In this document: positions 54,996 through 64,000 of the stretch, piece by piece
Numbering within the stretch: the first letter of the stretch is position 1
Layout of the letters: each line of letters opens with the position of its first letter
Source of the DNA: Psychrobacter celer
GTDB lineage: Bacteria; Pseudomonadota; Gammaproteobacteria; Pseudomonadales; Moraxellaceae
DNA: 64,000 nt
Reading direction: 5' to 3'
Assembly (NCBI RefSeq): GCF_016107555.1
Contig: NZ_JABASU010000011.1
Location: 20,058-84,057 of the forward strand
Notes under the pieces: model-generated
The model's database searches: none
Seen by the model: only the letters and a program-made list of their open reading frames with translations
What the model was told of the DNA's origin: nothing
Position numbers and translations under genes: made by a program

Positions 54996-55525
54996 AATAT
55001 TATCCTTAAAGAGTATGGGTACAAAAGAAAAAAGGTGGCTGCTGGCCGTTATTTATTACTTACTATGGTCATCTATGATAAGACGTTTTTACCAGCGTAA
55101 TGTATGTCTTTGGCAAACGATGTGACGCTTATTTGTCGCCGCTTGGTCAGGGTTTTAAAAGCAAAAGAGCGGCTTGAAAACCCAGACTATTTTTGTAAAC
55201 TCAGGCGTCTCGATTATTACCATTGCATAATAATGCATTTGATAATATATTGTTATCGATAATTGCATTTGCCATAACTTATGGGTCTGATTTTAACACA
55301 GTATCAGGCACGGTGACGCGAAAAAAAGTTGCCATCTTGTATACTGGCTTGTTTACAGATTGTTGTAGACTTTGTCAGTTTTTGGACTTGTTTATAACGG
55401 CAGTGTATAGTTAAGCCAGATTTTAATGCATTTACTAAATATCAATAATGATGCGTCCGGTGAGTCTATATAATAGGCGCATTGCATTTTTAATTATTTT
55501 AACCATTTATTATAGGGATTATATT
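54996..55525. other. Divergent thiolase/FabG intergenic region
   Basis: A 530-base gap holding both promoters. It contains a short palindrome TGCATAATAATGCA at 55224-55237 and AT-rich stretches, but no gene. The thiolase initiation region (54988-55010 on the minus strand) is identical over 23 bases to that of the glycine-zipper gene. Confidence 0.45.
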
Positions 55526-56926
55526 ATGTCAGACCGTTATGGTGATTTTGTTCAGTCGTCTATTGGCAAAAAAGTGGCCAAAAATTTAGGTCTACCACTG
55601 CCAGTGACGTTAGATCGTTTTGAGAGCGGTGAGCCTTTGGTACGTGGCAGTGTGTTGGTTGGTCGCGCTGATGGCGACGACAAAAGCGTAAGCGCTGCAG
55701 TGGCCCGCATCTTATCAGAGGTCCATGCAGATGTGTACGTCAATAGTAGCGACGATATCAAAGATGCGCTGGCTGATGCTGGTGTAGACGCAAAAGCCAA
55801 TACGGGCGGCGATGATAAGTTTAAAGTATTGCTATTTGATGCCAGTAATATCAGTAACGCCGATCAGCTAAAAGCGGTATACGCATTTTTTCATACAGTG
55901 GCGCGCCGTGTCGAAAAATCAGGCCGTGTCATCATCATTGGCCGTACGCCAGAAAACCTCACAGACATCGAGGCTGCCTTGGCGCAGCGTGCGCTTGAGG
56001 GTTTTGTGAAGTCTGTTGGTAAAGAGTTTAAGCGCGGTATCACCGCCCAGTTGGTCTACGTCGAAGAAGGTGCTGAGCAAAATCTTGATTCAACGCTGCG
56101 TTTCTTTACCTCAGCGCGCTCAGCGTATGTGTCAGGCCAAGTGGTACGTGTCAGTAAAGGCGACACTGTGGATGTCGACTGGACACAGCCTTTAGGTGGC
56201 AAAACCATGCTGGTGACAGGTGCCAGCCGCGGTATCGGTGAAGCAATCGCGCGTGTATTGGCTCGCGAAGGCGCTCACGTTATCTGCCTAGATGTACCTC
56301 AGCAGCAGGCAGATCTACAAAAAGTCGCAAGCGAAATCAGCGGCTCTGTGTTGACAGTCGATATCACCAGCGAGGATGCAGGCAAGCAAATTGCAGAGGC
56401 GGCACAAAAGCGCGGTGGGCTTGATTCAATCATTCACAATGCTGGGGTCACGCGCGATAAGACGTTGGCAAAAATGGATGAAAAAAAGTGGGATATGGTC
56501 ATCGATATCAACCTAGCTAGCATCGCACGACTCAATCGCTATCTATTAGAAAACGATGTATTAAAGGACAACGCACGTATCGTATGTGTGTCATCTATCT
56601 CAGGCATCGCAGGCAACATGGGACAAACCAACTATGCCACTTCTAAAGCAGGCGTCATCGGACTGGTCAATGCTACCGCCAAACAGTTACAAGACAATAC
56701 CAAGGGTATGACCATCAATGCTGTGGCACCAGGCTTTATCGAGACGCAAATGACAGAGGCCATCCCTTTTGCTATTCGTGAGGCAGGTCGCCGCATGAAC
56801 TCCATGAGCCAAGGCGGTCTGCCAGTAGACGTGGCCGAGACCATCGCTTGGTTTGCCTCTCCTGCATCGGGTGGCCTAAATGGAAACATCGTTCGCGTTT
56901 GTGGTCAAAGCTTACTGGGTGCTTAG
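55526..56926 (+). CDS. FabG4-type 3-oxoacyl reductase, two-domain
   Basis: A 466-residue short-chain dehydrogenase of the high-molecular-weight FabG group. Residues 1-215 form a Rossmann-like domain without a cofactor motif. The SDR domain starts near 228 (TMLVTGASRGIGEAIARVL), with NAGVTRDKTLA and the active-site YATSKAGVIGL (near 369). Single-domain FabG has about 245 residues. ATG 55526 (MSDRYGDFVQSS) has GGGATTATATT upstream; the frame opens at 55448. Its substrate is probably 3-oxoacyl-CoA or ACP. A MaoC gene follows after 274 bases. Confidence 0.92.
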   Translation: MSDRYGDFVQSSIGKKVAKNLGLPLPVTLDRFESGEPLVRGSVLVGRADGDDKSVSAAVARILSEVHADVYVNSSDDIKDALADAGVDAKANTGGDDKFKVLLFDASNISNADQLKAVYAFFHTVARRVEKSGRVIIIGRTPENLTDIEAALAQRALEGFVKSVGKEFKRGITAQLVYVEEGAEQNLDSTLRFFTSARSAYVSGQVVRVSKGDTVDVDWTQPLGGKTMLVTGASRGIGEAIARVLAREGAHVICLDVPQQQADLQKVASEISGSVLTVDITSEDAGKQIAEAAQKRGGLDSIIHNAGVTRDKTLAKMDEKKWDMVIDINLASIARLNRYLLENDVLKDNARIVCVSSISGIAGNMGQTNYATSKAGVIGLVNATAKQLQDNTKGMTINAVAPGFIETQMTEAIPFAIREAGRRMNSMSQGGLPVDVAETIAWFASPASGGLNGNIVRVCGQSLLGA

Positions 56927-57002
56927 GACAAGCAATTGTCCGTGCATAGCTAAGCTGTGGCAAAAGTAAGTAAGGTAAATGTCGCTAAAGAATAAAGCGG
57001 TG

Positions 57003-57028
57003 CTCACATCGTAATGTGAGGTTTTTTC
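57003..57028 (+). terminator. Terminator of the FabG gene
   Basis: CTCACAT and ATGTGAG with a CGTA loop, then GTTTTTT, 76 bases past the stop. Confidence 0.88.
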
Positions 57029-57077
57029 TTGATTGCCTAACATATGCTTACGAAAAAATTGCTGATAAATTGTAATA

Positions 57078-57101
57078 AAGCTGCCCAAGGGTGGCTTTTT
57101 T
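57078..57101 (+). terminator. Second terminator-like hairpin
   Basis: AAGCTGCCC and GGGTGGCTT (with G-T pairs) followed by T5, between the FabG and MaoC genes. Confidence 0.6.
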
Positions 57102-57153
57102 ATGATAAAAACGTAGAATTCATGATTTTATGATAAAAACGTAGAATTCATGA
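57098..57153 (+). repeat. Two-copy 28-base tandem repeat
   Basis: Two identical units begin TTTTATGATAAAAACGTAGA and end ATTCATGA (57098-57125 and 57126-57153). Each contains TGATAA and GAATTC. They lie 47 bases before the MaoC start. Confidence 0.85.
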
Positions 57154-57200
57154 TAACAATGCCCCAAAAGGTTTGCTCCAGCCCTACTTAGGATTTATTT

Positions 57201-58115
57201 ATGTCAGACAAACACTATGATGCGTTGCCAAAAGCGCATACAACTTATGCCAATATCGTCAAAAGTTTATTGCCTATCGGCAACAGTGGCAAAGTCAGTA
57301 AAGATCAGTTACCACAAGCGACTTACTACGTCGATGACCTCCATATTGATCAAGAAAATTTAGACGATTATCGTAAGATTTGTGGTTTTGCAGATAATGG
57401 CAAAGTGCCTATTACTTATTTTTCTGTGTTGTCGCAGACGCTGCAAATGAACATGATGGTCAAAGAGCCGTTTCCCTTTGCGATGCTCGGTCTCGTACAC
57501 GTAGACAACAGTGTGACGCAGTATCGTCCTATCGGTGAGCGTGAAACAGTGGCGATGTCTGTGACTTTTGATAATCTGCGCGACCATGCCCAAGGTCAAC
57601 AGTTTGATTTTGTCACGACAGTCAAATCAAAAGACGAGGTGGTGTGGGAGGGGACATCAACCTATCTATCACGTGGCAAAAAACCCAGCAGCAGTAAAGA
57701 CAAAAAAAGCAAACCGCGCCCAGTTACCGTAAAACCGACTATCGATGACAATGGTACCCACAGTGTTTTTGAAGTACCAGAAGATATTGGCCGTCGTTAT
57801 GCGTTTGTCTCAGGGGATTTTAACCTCATTCACTTGCATCCATTATCGGCACGGGCCTTTGGTTTTCCAAAAGCGATCGCTCATGGTATGTGGTCGAAAG
57901 CCAAATGTCTCGCGCTGATGGATGAGCTGCCTGATGCCTGTACTGTCGATGTGTCCTTTAAACTCCCTATCTTTTTGCCTGCTGAAGTAGAGCTGATAGC
58001 CGAGCCGGTATCACAGCTACAAAACACGGATGATAGTTGTGAGTTTGGTCTATTTAGCGCCAAAAATGACAAGCCTCATCTAGCGGGTTTGGTAACACTC
58101 AAGACCGCTAAGTAA
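57201..58115 (+). CDS. MaoC family dehydratase
   Basis: A 304-residue double-hotdog hydratase. The active-site block is FVSGDFNLIHLHPLSARAFG (catalytic Asp and His), then FPKAIAHGMWSKAKCLAL. The N-terminal half is the second, degenerate hotdog. The Lys/Ser-rich linker GKKPSSSKDKKSKPRP (about 158-175) separates them. It matches (R)-specific enoyl-CoA hydratases of the HtdX type, whose gene is also beside a FabG4 gene. The start is ATG 57201, with TTAGGATTTATTT upstream. Confidence 0.92.
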   Translation: MSDKHYDALPKAHTTYANIVKSLLPIGNSGKVSKDQLPQATYYVDDLHIDQENLDDYRKICGFADNGKVPITYFSVLSQTLQMNMMVKEPFPFAMLGLVHVDNSVTQYRPIGERETVAMSVTFDNLRDHAQGQQFDFVTTVKSKDEVVWEGTSTYLSRGKKPSSSKDKKSKPRPVTVKPTIDDNGTHSVFEVPEDIGRRYAFVSGDFNLIHLHPLSARAFGFPKAIAHGMWSKAKCLALMDELPDACTVDVSFKLPIFLPAEVELIAEPVSQLQNTDDSCEFGLFSAKNDKPHLAGLVTLKTAK

Positions 58116-58244
58116 ATACAGCTGGGGCTTTCGCCTAACTGCTATCGAAAGTTATGGCGAACGGATCAAACGCGTTTAAGTACTAAAGCGCGTTTGTCTT
58201 TATATATATCCTACGTAGACAGACTAACGAATCTTTTTATTATT

Positions 58245-58823
58245 ATGACCTCACATACTACAGTAACAACCCCAAATTCAGACCAAATCAATGATGTCGC
58301 GGCGCCTAATACCGCTGCTGCCAATGATGCTGCGGCAGACGACAGCGCCATAGCTGATGCGGACAATGTGGACAATGGCATCGAGCTTTCGACCCTCTTT
58401 GAGCCTTATTTTCGCCCTGATGCCAATACCATCGTATGCGGCGCTCTGGATGAACAAAAAGTTGACGCATTGGCAAAGGCTGGCGTCGAGCTGGTCATCA
58501 ACTTGCAGCCTGATGACGAGCTGAGCTTCGATGAAGCTGCCGCCGTCAAGCGCGCAGGCATGTATTATGAGCAGCTGCCTATCAGCGGCGCTGCTGATTT
58601 AAAGCAGCTAAAAGTATTGGCGTTTGATAACATCCTGCGCCAGTATCACGGCAAAAAGGTAGCCCTACACTGTGGCTCTGGTAATAGAGTGGGCGCGGTG
58701 ACGGCACTGCGCGCCGGCTGGTTGCGCGGCCGAAAAATGGATACAGCCATGGCACGGGGACGTAGTCACGGTCTGAGCAAGCTAGAAGATGAGGTGTATA
58801 ATCGTTTGTTGGTCCCGCGCTAA
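58245..58823 (+). CDS. DUF442-like tyrosine phosphatase fold protein
   Basis: A 192-residue protein. About 55 acidic Ala/Asp-rich N-terminal residues precede a phosphatase-like fold. Landmarks are IVCGALDEQKVDALAKAGVE, VINLQPDDELSFDEA and the signature VALHCGSGNRVGAVTALRAG. The signature has four residues between Cys and Arg (CGSGNR), the DUF442/Blh pattern, not the CX5R of ordinary tyrosine phosphatases. ATG 58245 is chosen; a GTG at 58194 is in frame, and neither has a good ribosome site. It is followed by a serine hydrolase gene. The substrate is unknown. Confidence 0.7.
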   Translation: MTSHTTVTTPNSDQINDVAAPNTAAANDAAADDSAIADADNVDNGIELSTLFEPYFRPDANTIVCGALDEQKVDALAKAGVELVINLQPDDELSFDEAAAVKRAGMYYEQLPISGAADLKQLKVLAFDNILRQYHGKKVALHCGSGNRVGAVTALRAGWLRGRKMDTAMARGRSHGLSKLEDEVYNRLLVPR

Positions 58824-58858
58824 TAAGACATACCCTAAAGTAATCGGTTAATAGAACA

Positions 58859-58884
58859 AAAGGCGACCAGACGGTGGCCTTTTT
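58859..58884 (+). terminator. Terminator of the DUF442-like gene
   Basis: AAAGGC and GCCTTT with an inner ACC/GGT pair (one G-G mismatch) and a run of T, 36 bases past the stop. Confidence 0.75.
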
Positions 58885-58906
58885 ATGATAATAGAGTAAG
58901 GCTGCC

Positions 58907-60286
58907 ATGACTGAGACAATGAACAAAACCAACGAACGCGATGACGCTCAAATAAATACCACCCTGCAGCAGCGTCTACAGCAATTGCTGACCAGCTTGC
59001 AGCTTGATGATGCGCCAGCTGGCGGGGCGCTAGTGGTCTATCAGGCAGGCGAGTGTATCGCTCGTGCCAGTGTGGGCTTGGCGCGTCCAGAGATGGCATG
59101 GCAACCGCAAACCCTAGCGATTAACTTTTCGACCGGTAAAGGGGTGCTCGCGGCTTTGGTTCATGTATTGGTCTCCAAACAGCTACTCGCTTATGACGTC
59201 CCCATTGCCCAGTATTGGCCGGCATTTGCGGCTAATGGCAAAGCGCATATTACGCTACGGCAGGTGATGTCGCACCAAGCTGATCTCTTTGCAATTACCA
59301 GTATTGAGGCAGATAGCGAGGCGGTACTAGACTGGTCGTATATGCGCAAAAAAGTTGCCGACATGACCATGACTCAACCTGACCAAGCCGACGCTTACGA
59401 CTCCGCTTATAGTGCGCTAATATACGGCTGGGTGCTGGGCGGCTTGGTAGAAATCGTCACCAAGATGCCGCTTGCGCAAGCGCTAAGCCATTATTTGACG
59501 GCGCCATTAGGGATTGCTGATAGCTGCTATTTTGGGGTGCCAGATGATAAAGTCGACCTTGTCGCCAAGCTGGCCAAAGACTTTGATGCAGACGAGACGA
59601 CAACCTCTAAGCTGCGGCAAAAACGACAAAAACCCACATTAAAACCAGACTCGGCAAATACCTTATCTGTCTATAACCATCTACCAAGCGCGGCGTGTTG
59701 GCAGCAGCAAGCCTTGCAGATGCAGCGCTCTGTAGCTGCTTCTGGGACGGATAAAGGACATCACCGCCAGCCGGCGTTAACCACTGCAGGTATCAGTCGT
59801 CTGTATTTTGATACCAGCCACCTCAATCTAAAAAACTACAAATCAGCGCTTATCCCAGCCGGCAAGCAGCCTATTGATTACTATCAACGACAAACGCTAC
59901 AAGCCGTCATCCCTGCTGCTAATGGGGTCGCGTCGGCTCAGGCGCTGGCGACGATATATGCCATGCTTGCCAATGGCGGGGTATGGCAAGGTCAGATGCT
60001 AATCGATCGCGCTACTTTTGAGCAGTTATCCACGCCCCAAGTCACAGGGTTAGACGCAGTCATGCCAGCGCCTATGCATTGGCGCTTGGGTTATCATCGT
60101 CTATTTAGTGTCTGTGCTGATACTGCGGCGGGTTTTGGTCACATGGGCTACAACGGCTCAGTGGCGTGGTGTGATCCATCGCGGCAATTGTCGTTTGCTT
60201 TTATTCATAACTTCGATACTACGATGCTCAATGACGTTCGTCAGTTTGCTTTGACCGAAGCAGTACTCGCGTTGATAGCGCCTTAG
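58907..60286 (+). CDS. Serine hydrolase, class C beta-lactamase fold
   Basis: A 459-residue beta-lactamase/esterase-type enzyme. The SxxK motif is at Ser75-Lys78 (INFSTGKGVLAAL). YDSAYSALIYGWVLGGLVEI supplies the Tyr motif. The third element, near the end, is FGHMGYNGSVAWCDPSRQL. A Lys/Gln-rich insert lies at about 225-300. There is no signal peptide, so it is probably cytoplasmic and more likely an esterase than a beta-lactamase. It is downstream of the phosphatase-like gene, separated by a terminator. Confidence 0.85.
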   Translation: MTETMNKTNERDDAQINTTLQQRLQQLLTSLQLDDAPAGGALVVYQAGECIARASVGLARPEMAWQPQTLAINFSTGKGVLAALVHVLVSKQLLAYDVPIAQYWPAFAANGKAHITLRQVMSHQADLFAITSIEADSEAVLDWSYMRKKVADMTMTQPDQADAYDSAYSALIYGWVLGGLVEIVTKMPLAQALSHYLTAPLGIADSCYFGVPDDKVDLVAKLAKDFDADETTTSKLRQKRQKPTLKPDSANTLSVYNHLPSAACWQQQALQMQRSVAASGTDKGHHRQPALTTAGISRLYFDTSHLNLKNYKSALIPAGKQPIDYYQRQTLQAVIPAANGVASAQALATIYAMLANGGVWQGQMLIDRATFEQLSTPQVTGLDAVMPAPMHWRLGYHRLFSVCADTAAGFGHMGYNGSVAWCDPSRQLSFAFIHNFDTTMLNDVRQFALTEAVLALIAP

Positions 60287-60330
60287 CCACACGTAGCTAG
60301 TGTATAAATTGCTAACATGTTCGATAATGC

Positions 60331-61584
60331 TTATGTCGAAGGCGGCTTATTGGGTGTTATTTTGAGCAGCTTTGGCGCACTCAAGCCATGCATAAAGATA
60401 GATATCAAAATTACAATAGAGCAGACCACCCATAACTTGAGCGCATCATCGTCTGCAAAGTAGCCGTGGTTGAGCGCATAGGATAAGTAATACAAGGTGC
60501 CGATACCGCGAATGCCCAAAGCCGAGATTGCGTATTTTTCGGAATGAGGCAGGCCTAGCCCCGATAAGGCGATAAACCCGCCGATAGGGCGTATCAGAAG
60601 TAAAAACACAAAGCTGACGATGTAGACCCGCCATGTCAGCTCGATGCCTGACTGTAAGGCTTGACCAAGCAGCATCCCAAACACCACCAGTACCAGTGAC
60701 ATGAGTAAACCCTCTGACTGCTCAGCGAAATCATGGAGTTTTTGATGGTAATCATGCTGGTGCTCTGAGCGGCGAAAGGCAAAGGCTGCGACAAACACAG
60801 CGATAAAACCATAGCTCTCTACATACTCGGCCAGTCCATAAGCGACCAGCGTCAGAGCGATCACTACATAGCCTTGTGAGATGGGCGTTTCTTGACTGTA
60901 TTTAGAAAACACAAGCTTGGCCATGGCTTTGCCAACGACGATACCCACCACCAATCCTGCGCCTATCTTCCACAAAACATCGTGGGTAAACCATGACCAG
61001 AGCATCTCGCCATCGAAACGCTGACCTGCGCTCAACGCTTCTGCCACCTTGATGGCCAAATAAACAAATGGAAACGCCAATCCGTCATTTAACCCTGACT
61101 CTGAGGTCAAGGTAAAGCGCGTCGTGTCCTCGCCGCCAGTGTTTGGTGGGCCGACCTGAATGCTAGACGCTAAGACAGGATCGGTCGGTGCCAACACCGC
61201 ACCCAACAAAATCGCCGCCCCCATACTCAAGCCAAAAGCATAGTAGCCCAAAGCTGCCATGGTAAAAATACCAATCGGCATGGTGATGAGCAGCAGCCTA
61301 ATCGTCGGTCGCCACAGCCGCCAAGACAGCTCTGTATCAATCTTGATACCCGCGCCAACCAGTGATACCAAGACCACGATTTCTGTGAGTTTTTCGATGA
61401 TAAGGCCATTGTCAATCGGGTCCAAAAACGATAACGTCGTCCAACAATAACCCATGAGCAATCCAAAGCTTACCTGCAGCATCGGCAATGATATCGGGGT
61501 GTGTTTAAACATGATAGGAAACAGCGCCCCAAACAAAAAGGCAATACCGCAGACCAATAAGAAGACGTTATAGTTTTCAATCAT
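60331..61584 (-). CDS. CPA1 family cation:proton antiporter
   Basis: A 417-residue (from ATG 61584) inner-membrane antiporter with about 12 helices. The ion-binding region has LAPTDPVLASSIQVGPPN and ESGLNDGLAFPFVYLAIKVA, whose NDG motif is typical of NhaP/CPA1. It likely exchanges Na+ or K+ for H+; the cation is not determinable. The frame opens at GTG 61596. The C-terminus has no long cytoplasmic domain. It stands alone on the minus strand, convergent with the serine hydrolase gene. Confidence 0.93.
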   Translation of the reverse strand: MIENYNVFLLVCGIAFLFGALFPIMFKHTPISLPMLQVSFGLLMGYCWTTLSFLDPIDNGLIIEKLTEIVVLVSLVGAGIKIDTELSWRLWRPTIRLLLITMPIGIFTMAALGYYAFGLSMGAAILLGAVLAPTDPVLASSIQVGPPNTGGEDTTRFTLTSESGLNDGLAFPFVYLAIKVAEALSAGQRFDGEMLWSWFTHDVLWKIGAGLVVGIVVGKAMAKLVFSKYSQETPISQGYVVIALTLVAYGLAEYVESYGFIAVFVAAFAFRRSEHQHDYHQKLHDFAEQSEGLLMSLVLVVFGMLLGQALQSGIELTWRVYIVSFVFLLLIRPIGGFIALSGLGLPHSEKYAISALGIRGIGTLYYLSYALNHGYFADDDALKLWVVCSIVILISIFMHGLSAPKLLKITPNKPPST

Positions 61585-61841
61585 AAAGGGGTGCACGCGA
61601 CTATGTTATAAAAATATGTTATAAAAGTTTTTATCGACAACTATTTAAAAATATTTAATGTATGACGGCCTAGTCGATAACCAGCTCACCTCAGTTATCT
61701 GTCACCTAAGTTATCTGACTGATAGTTTGTTCGAAGTCGTCAGCGCGGCTGCTCTGAGTCAATCTTATCATGACGCCAAAAATATATTATTACCGCAAAA
61801 AAATCGTTATCAAAACGCGTGCTGCGTTGTTTTTTTGTGAA

Positions 61842-61868
61842 AAAAAAGCCTGCACGATGCAGGCTTTT
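61842..61868 (-). terminator. Terminator of ilvD
   Basis: AAGCCTGCA and TGCAGGCTT on the minus strand with a TCG loop, followed by T8, 37 bases past the ilvD stop. The 61597-61904 gap holds nothing else clear. Confidence 0.9.
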
Positions 61869-61904
61869 CTCAACAGCTTGAGGTTTTAGAGAGTAGGGAT
61901 GTCG

Positions 61905-63815
61905 TTAGCGTTCAACTTGACTCACGTCGCGTATCGCCCCTGTATCTGCACTGGTGGTCATGGCAGCATAAGCGCGTAAGGCTGGCGTCACATAGCGCTC
62001 ACGGCTGACAGGCTTCCACGCATCACGGCCACGTGCTTGCATTTCTTCGCGGCGCGCCGCCAGCTCGGCATCACTGACTTGCATGTTGATGGTGCGATTT
62101 GGGATATCGATATGAATGGTGTCGCCTTCCATAACCAAACCAATCGCACCGCCCTCTGCTGCCTCTGGGCTGGCGTGACCAATAGAGAGGCCAGAGGTAC
62201 CACCAGAGAAGCGGCCGTCAGTTAGCAGCGCACACTCTTTGCCCAAGCCTTTAGACTTAAGATACGTAGTAGGGTATAGCATCTCCTGCATACCAGGGCC
62301 ACCTTTTGGTCCTTCATAGCGAATGATGACCACATCACCTGCGACGATCTCATCTGCCAATATGGCGGCGACGGCTGCGTCTTGCGACTCAAAAATACGC
62401 GCGCGACCTGTAAAGGTTAAAATACTTTCATCAACGCCTGCGGTTTTGACCACACAGCCACGCTCAGCGATATTGCCATAAAGCACGGCAAGGCCACCAT
62501 CTGTTGAGTAAGCGTGTTTGACACTACGGATACAGCCTGACTCGCGATTGACATCGAGGTTTGGCCACTCCTTTGCCTGCGAAAACGCTTGAGTGGTACG
62601 TACACCGCCCGGCGCTGCAACATATAGCGACCGTGCTTCGGTGTTGTCAGGGTTCATAATGTCCCATTTGTCGATGGCTTCTTTCATCGTGGCACTATGG
62701 ATGGTCGGTATGTCGGTGGTCAATAGGCCTGCTCGATCAAGCTCGGCGAGTAATGCCATCACGCCGCCTGCACGGTGGACGTCTTCCATATGGTACTTTT
62801 GTGAGGCGGGCGCGACTTTAGATAGGCAAGGCACACCGCGGCTTAGGCGATCGATGTCCGCCATTTTAAAATCCACCTCTGCTTCGTTGGCGGCCGCCAG
62901 TAAATGCAAAATGGTGTTGGTCGAGCCGCCCATGGCGATATCGAGGCTCATGGCGTTTTCAAACGCAGCTTTGGTGGCGATAGAGCGCGGCAAGACAGAC
63001 TCGTCGTCTTGCTCATAGCGGCGTTTGGCCAATGAGACAATCGTGCGGCCCGCTTCTAAAAACAGCTCGCGGCGCAGCGCATGGGTTGCAAGCAGTGAGC
63101 CATTGCCGGGCAATGATAGCCCCAGTGCTTCGGTCAAGCAGTTCATGGAGTTGGCAGTAAACATACCAGAGCACGAGCCGCAAGTCGGGCAGGCAGAGCT
63201 TTCGATGGCCAAAACGTCTTCGTCACTGATGCGGTCATCAGCGGCATCCATCATGGCATCGACCAAGTCGAGCTTGCGAATGGCGTTGCCTTTATTATCA
63301 GTGGTATGGACATCGCTGCCGCCATCATTGTTATGACTATGAGCCACAGTACTGGCTATGACTTTACCAGCCTCCATAGGCCCACCAGAGACAAACACCA
63401 CAGGAATATTAAGACGCATCGCGGCCATCAACATGCCTGGGGTGATTTTGTCACAGTTAGAGATACATACCAAGGCATCGGCGCAGTGGGCATTGACCAT
63501 GTATTCCACTGAGTCGGCGATCAGATCGCGACTGGGTAATGAGTACAGCATGCCGCTATGGCCCATGGCGATACCATCGTCGACCGCAATGGTATTAAAC
63601 TCCTTTGCCACACCGCCCGCTTTTTCGATCTCACGTGCAACCATCTGACCCAAATCCTTTAGGTGTACGTGACCGGGTACAAACTGAGTAAATGAGTTGG
63701 CAATGGCAATGATTGGCTTGCCAAAGTCGCCATCAGTCATGCCAGTTGCACGCCACAGTGCGCGAGCACCTGCCATGTTACGACCACCGGTAGAGGTTTT
63801 TGAGCGATAATCCAT
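61905..63815 (-). CDS. ilvD: Dihydroxy-acid dehydratase
   Basis: A 636-residue Fe-S enzyme that makes the 2-keto acids for valine and isoleucine. Cluster Cys motifs are [19 protein letters not shown] and [20 protein letters not shown]. The C-terminal block [20 protein letters not shown] and [20 protein letters not shown] is typical. An Asn/Asp/Gly-rich insert after residue 160 ([20 protein letters not shown]) is common in this family. TAAGGAAAATCAC precedes the ATG. It is monocistronic, with a terminator at 61842. Confidence 0.97.
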   Translation of the reverse strand: MDYRSKTSTGGRNMAGARALWRATGMTDGDFGKPIIAIANSFTQFVPGHVHLKDLGQMVAREIEKAGGVAKEFNTIAVDDGIAMGHSGMLYSLPSRDLIADSVEYMVNAHCADALVCISNCDKITPGMLMAAMRLNIPVVFVSGGPMEAGKVIASTVAHSHNNDGGSDVHTTDNKGNAIRKLDLVDAMMDAADDRISDEDVLAIESSACPTCGSCSGMFTANSMNCLTEALGLSLPGNGSLLATHALRRELFLEAGRTIVSLAKRRYEQDDESVLPRSIATKAAFENAMSLDIAMGGSTNTILHLLAAANEAEVDFKMADIDRLSRGVPCLSKVAPASQKYHMEDVHRAGGVMALLAELDRAGLLTTDIPTIHSATMKEAIDKWDIMNPDNTEARSLYVAAPGGVRTTQAFSQAKEWPNLDVNRESGCIRSVKHAYSTDGGLAVLYGNIAERGCVVKTAGVDESILTFTGRARIFESQDAAVAAILADEIVAGDVVIIRYEGPKGGPGMQEMLYPTTYLKSKGLGKECALLTDGRFSGGTSGLSIGHASPEAAEGGAIGLVMEGDTIHIDIPNRTINMQVSDAELAARREEMQARGRDAWKPVSRERYVTPALRAYAAMTTSADTGAIRDVSQVER

Positions 63816-63944
63816 GTGATTTTCCTTACAAATAGGCGAGGTTTATAAAAAAGTGCAGCCTCAGCTGTGATGATAGTGTGCTTTTTATACTAAATAACGA
63901 CCAATGAATAATACTAGGTCATGACCATACCATTAGATATGAAT

Positions 63945-64000
63945 GTTGACTTCCTCCCCTCCCTAAACGGAGGGGATTCCTACTAAAGACGGCCAAGCCC
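63945..64000 (-). mobile_element. Right end of an IS200/IS605-type element (tnpB outside the window)
   Basis: On the minus strand the sequence reads AGGAATCCCCTCCG, a loop, GGAGGGGAGGAAGTCAAC, the typical right-end hairpin of IS200/IS605 elements that also forms the 3' end of the TnpB guide RNA. The stem CCCCTCC/GGAGGGG is at 63956-63962 and 63969-63975. A frame ending GIPSV and a TAG at 63965-63963 may be the tnpB C-terminus, cut by the window edge. The element ends near 63945. The host sequence next to it (about 63925-63944) would be the guide. Confidence 0.65.

Noticed and set aside
58907..60286. Antibiotic-resistance AmpC beta-lactamase
   Set aside because: No signal peptide and divergent motifs; a cytoplasmic esterase or peptidase-like serine hydrolase is more likely.

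Overview
The window looks like the chromosome of a Psychrobacter-type gammaproteobacterium (Moraxellaceae). This rests on moderate GC, a SthA-type transhydrogenase, an ExbB/ExbD-MsbA-LpxK-KdsB block, HolB followed by PilZ, and protein sequences typical of that group. The genus is an inference. Most of the window is ordinary housekeeping sequence. Accessory material sits at both ends, around 10.6-18 kb and around 22.8-29.5 kb. No tRNA, rRNA or CRISPR array was seen.

Layout. 0-1.2 kb: the 3' end of a cobalamin synthase gene (cobS, apparently frameshifted) and cobC, followed by a small IS1-like MITE inserted in the cobC terminator. 1.2-4.3 kb (minus): a small unknown protein, the rpsF-rpsR-rplI operon with an apparent S6:S18 autoregulatory leader, and a GYF_2-RDD membrane protein. 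4.4-8.3 kb: divergent ppsA and ppsR, i.e. PEP synthase and the kinase/phosphorylase that controls it. 8.3-10.5 kb: a lipoprotein and sthA. 10.6-10.9 kb: two small repeat elements side by side. 10.9-17.4 kb (minus): a five-gene envelope operon (TolC, BrkB/YihY, HlyD and two ABC-2 permeases) with no ATPase gene. 18.0-22.7 kb: glpK, a glycine-zipper protein, an EEP-family phosphoesterase/nuclease and a TetR regulator. 22.9-29.5 kb (minus): an exported unknown protein, a giant DUF11/SdrD-like/beta-barrel outer-membrane protein, and the decayed tail of a second DUF11-like gene.

29.8-34.5 kb: aceE-aceF (pyruvate dehydrogenase E1 and E2). 34.7-37.0 kb: ompW, then a small zinc-ribbon membrane protein and a voltage-gated-type potassium channel that also ends in a zinc ribbon. 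37.2-42.0 kb (minus): a TerD-family protein, a WYL regulator and a large Lon-like protease. 42.3-45.2 kb: rsmG-parA-parB. 45.3-52.2 kb: exbB-exbD-msbA-lpxK-kdsB-holB-pilZ, covering lipid A/LPS export and synthesis, the clamp-loader delta' subunit and a PilZ protein. 52.3-53.3 kb (minus): ppk2. 53.5-58.1 kb: a thiolase divergent from a two-domain FabG4-type reductase and a MaoC hydratase, a complete beta-oxidation or beta-ketoacyl set. 58.2-61.6 kb: a DUF442-like phosphatase, a beta-lactamase-fold serine hydrolase and a CPA1 antiporter. 61.9-63.8 kb (minus): ilvD. The window closes in the right end of an IS200/IS605-type TnpB element.

The points most worth a second look are the giant DUF11 surface locus with its remnant neighbour, the three-copy TATAGTCA-ended palindromic repeat, the ATPase-less ABC-2 export operon, and the paired zinc-ribbon proteins at the potassium channel. 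I did not find a clearly unprecedented system. Several of these loci have no obvious described function.
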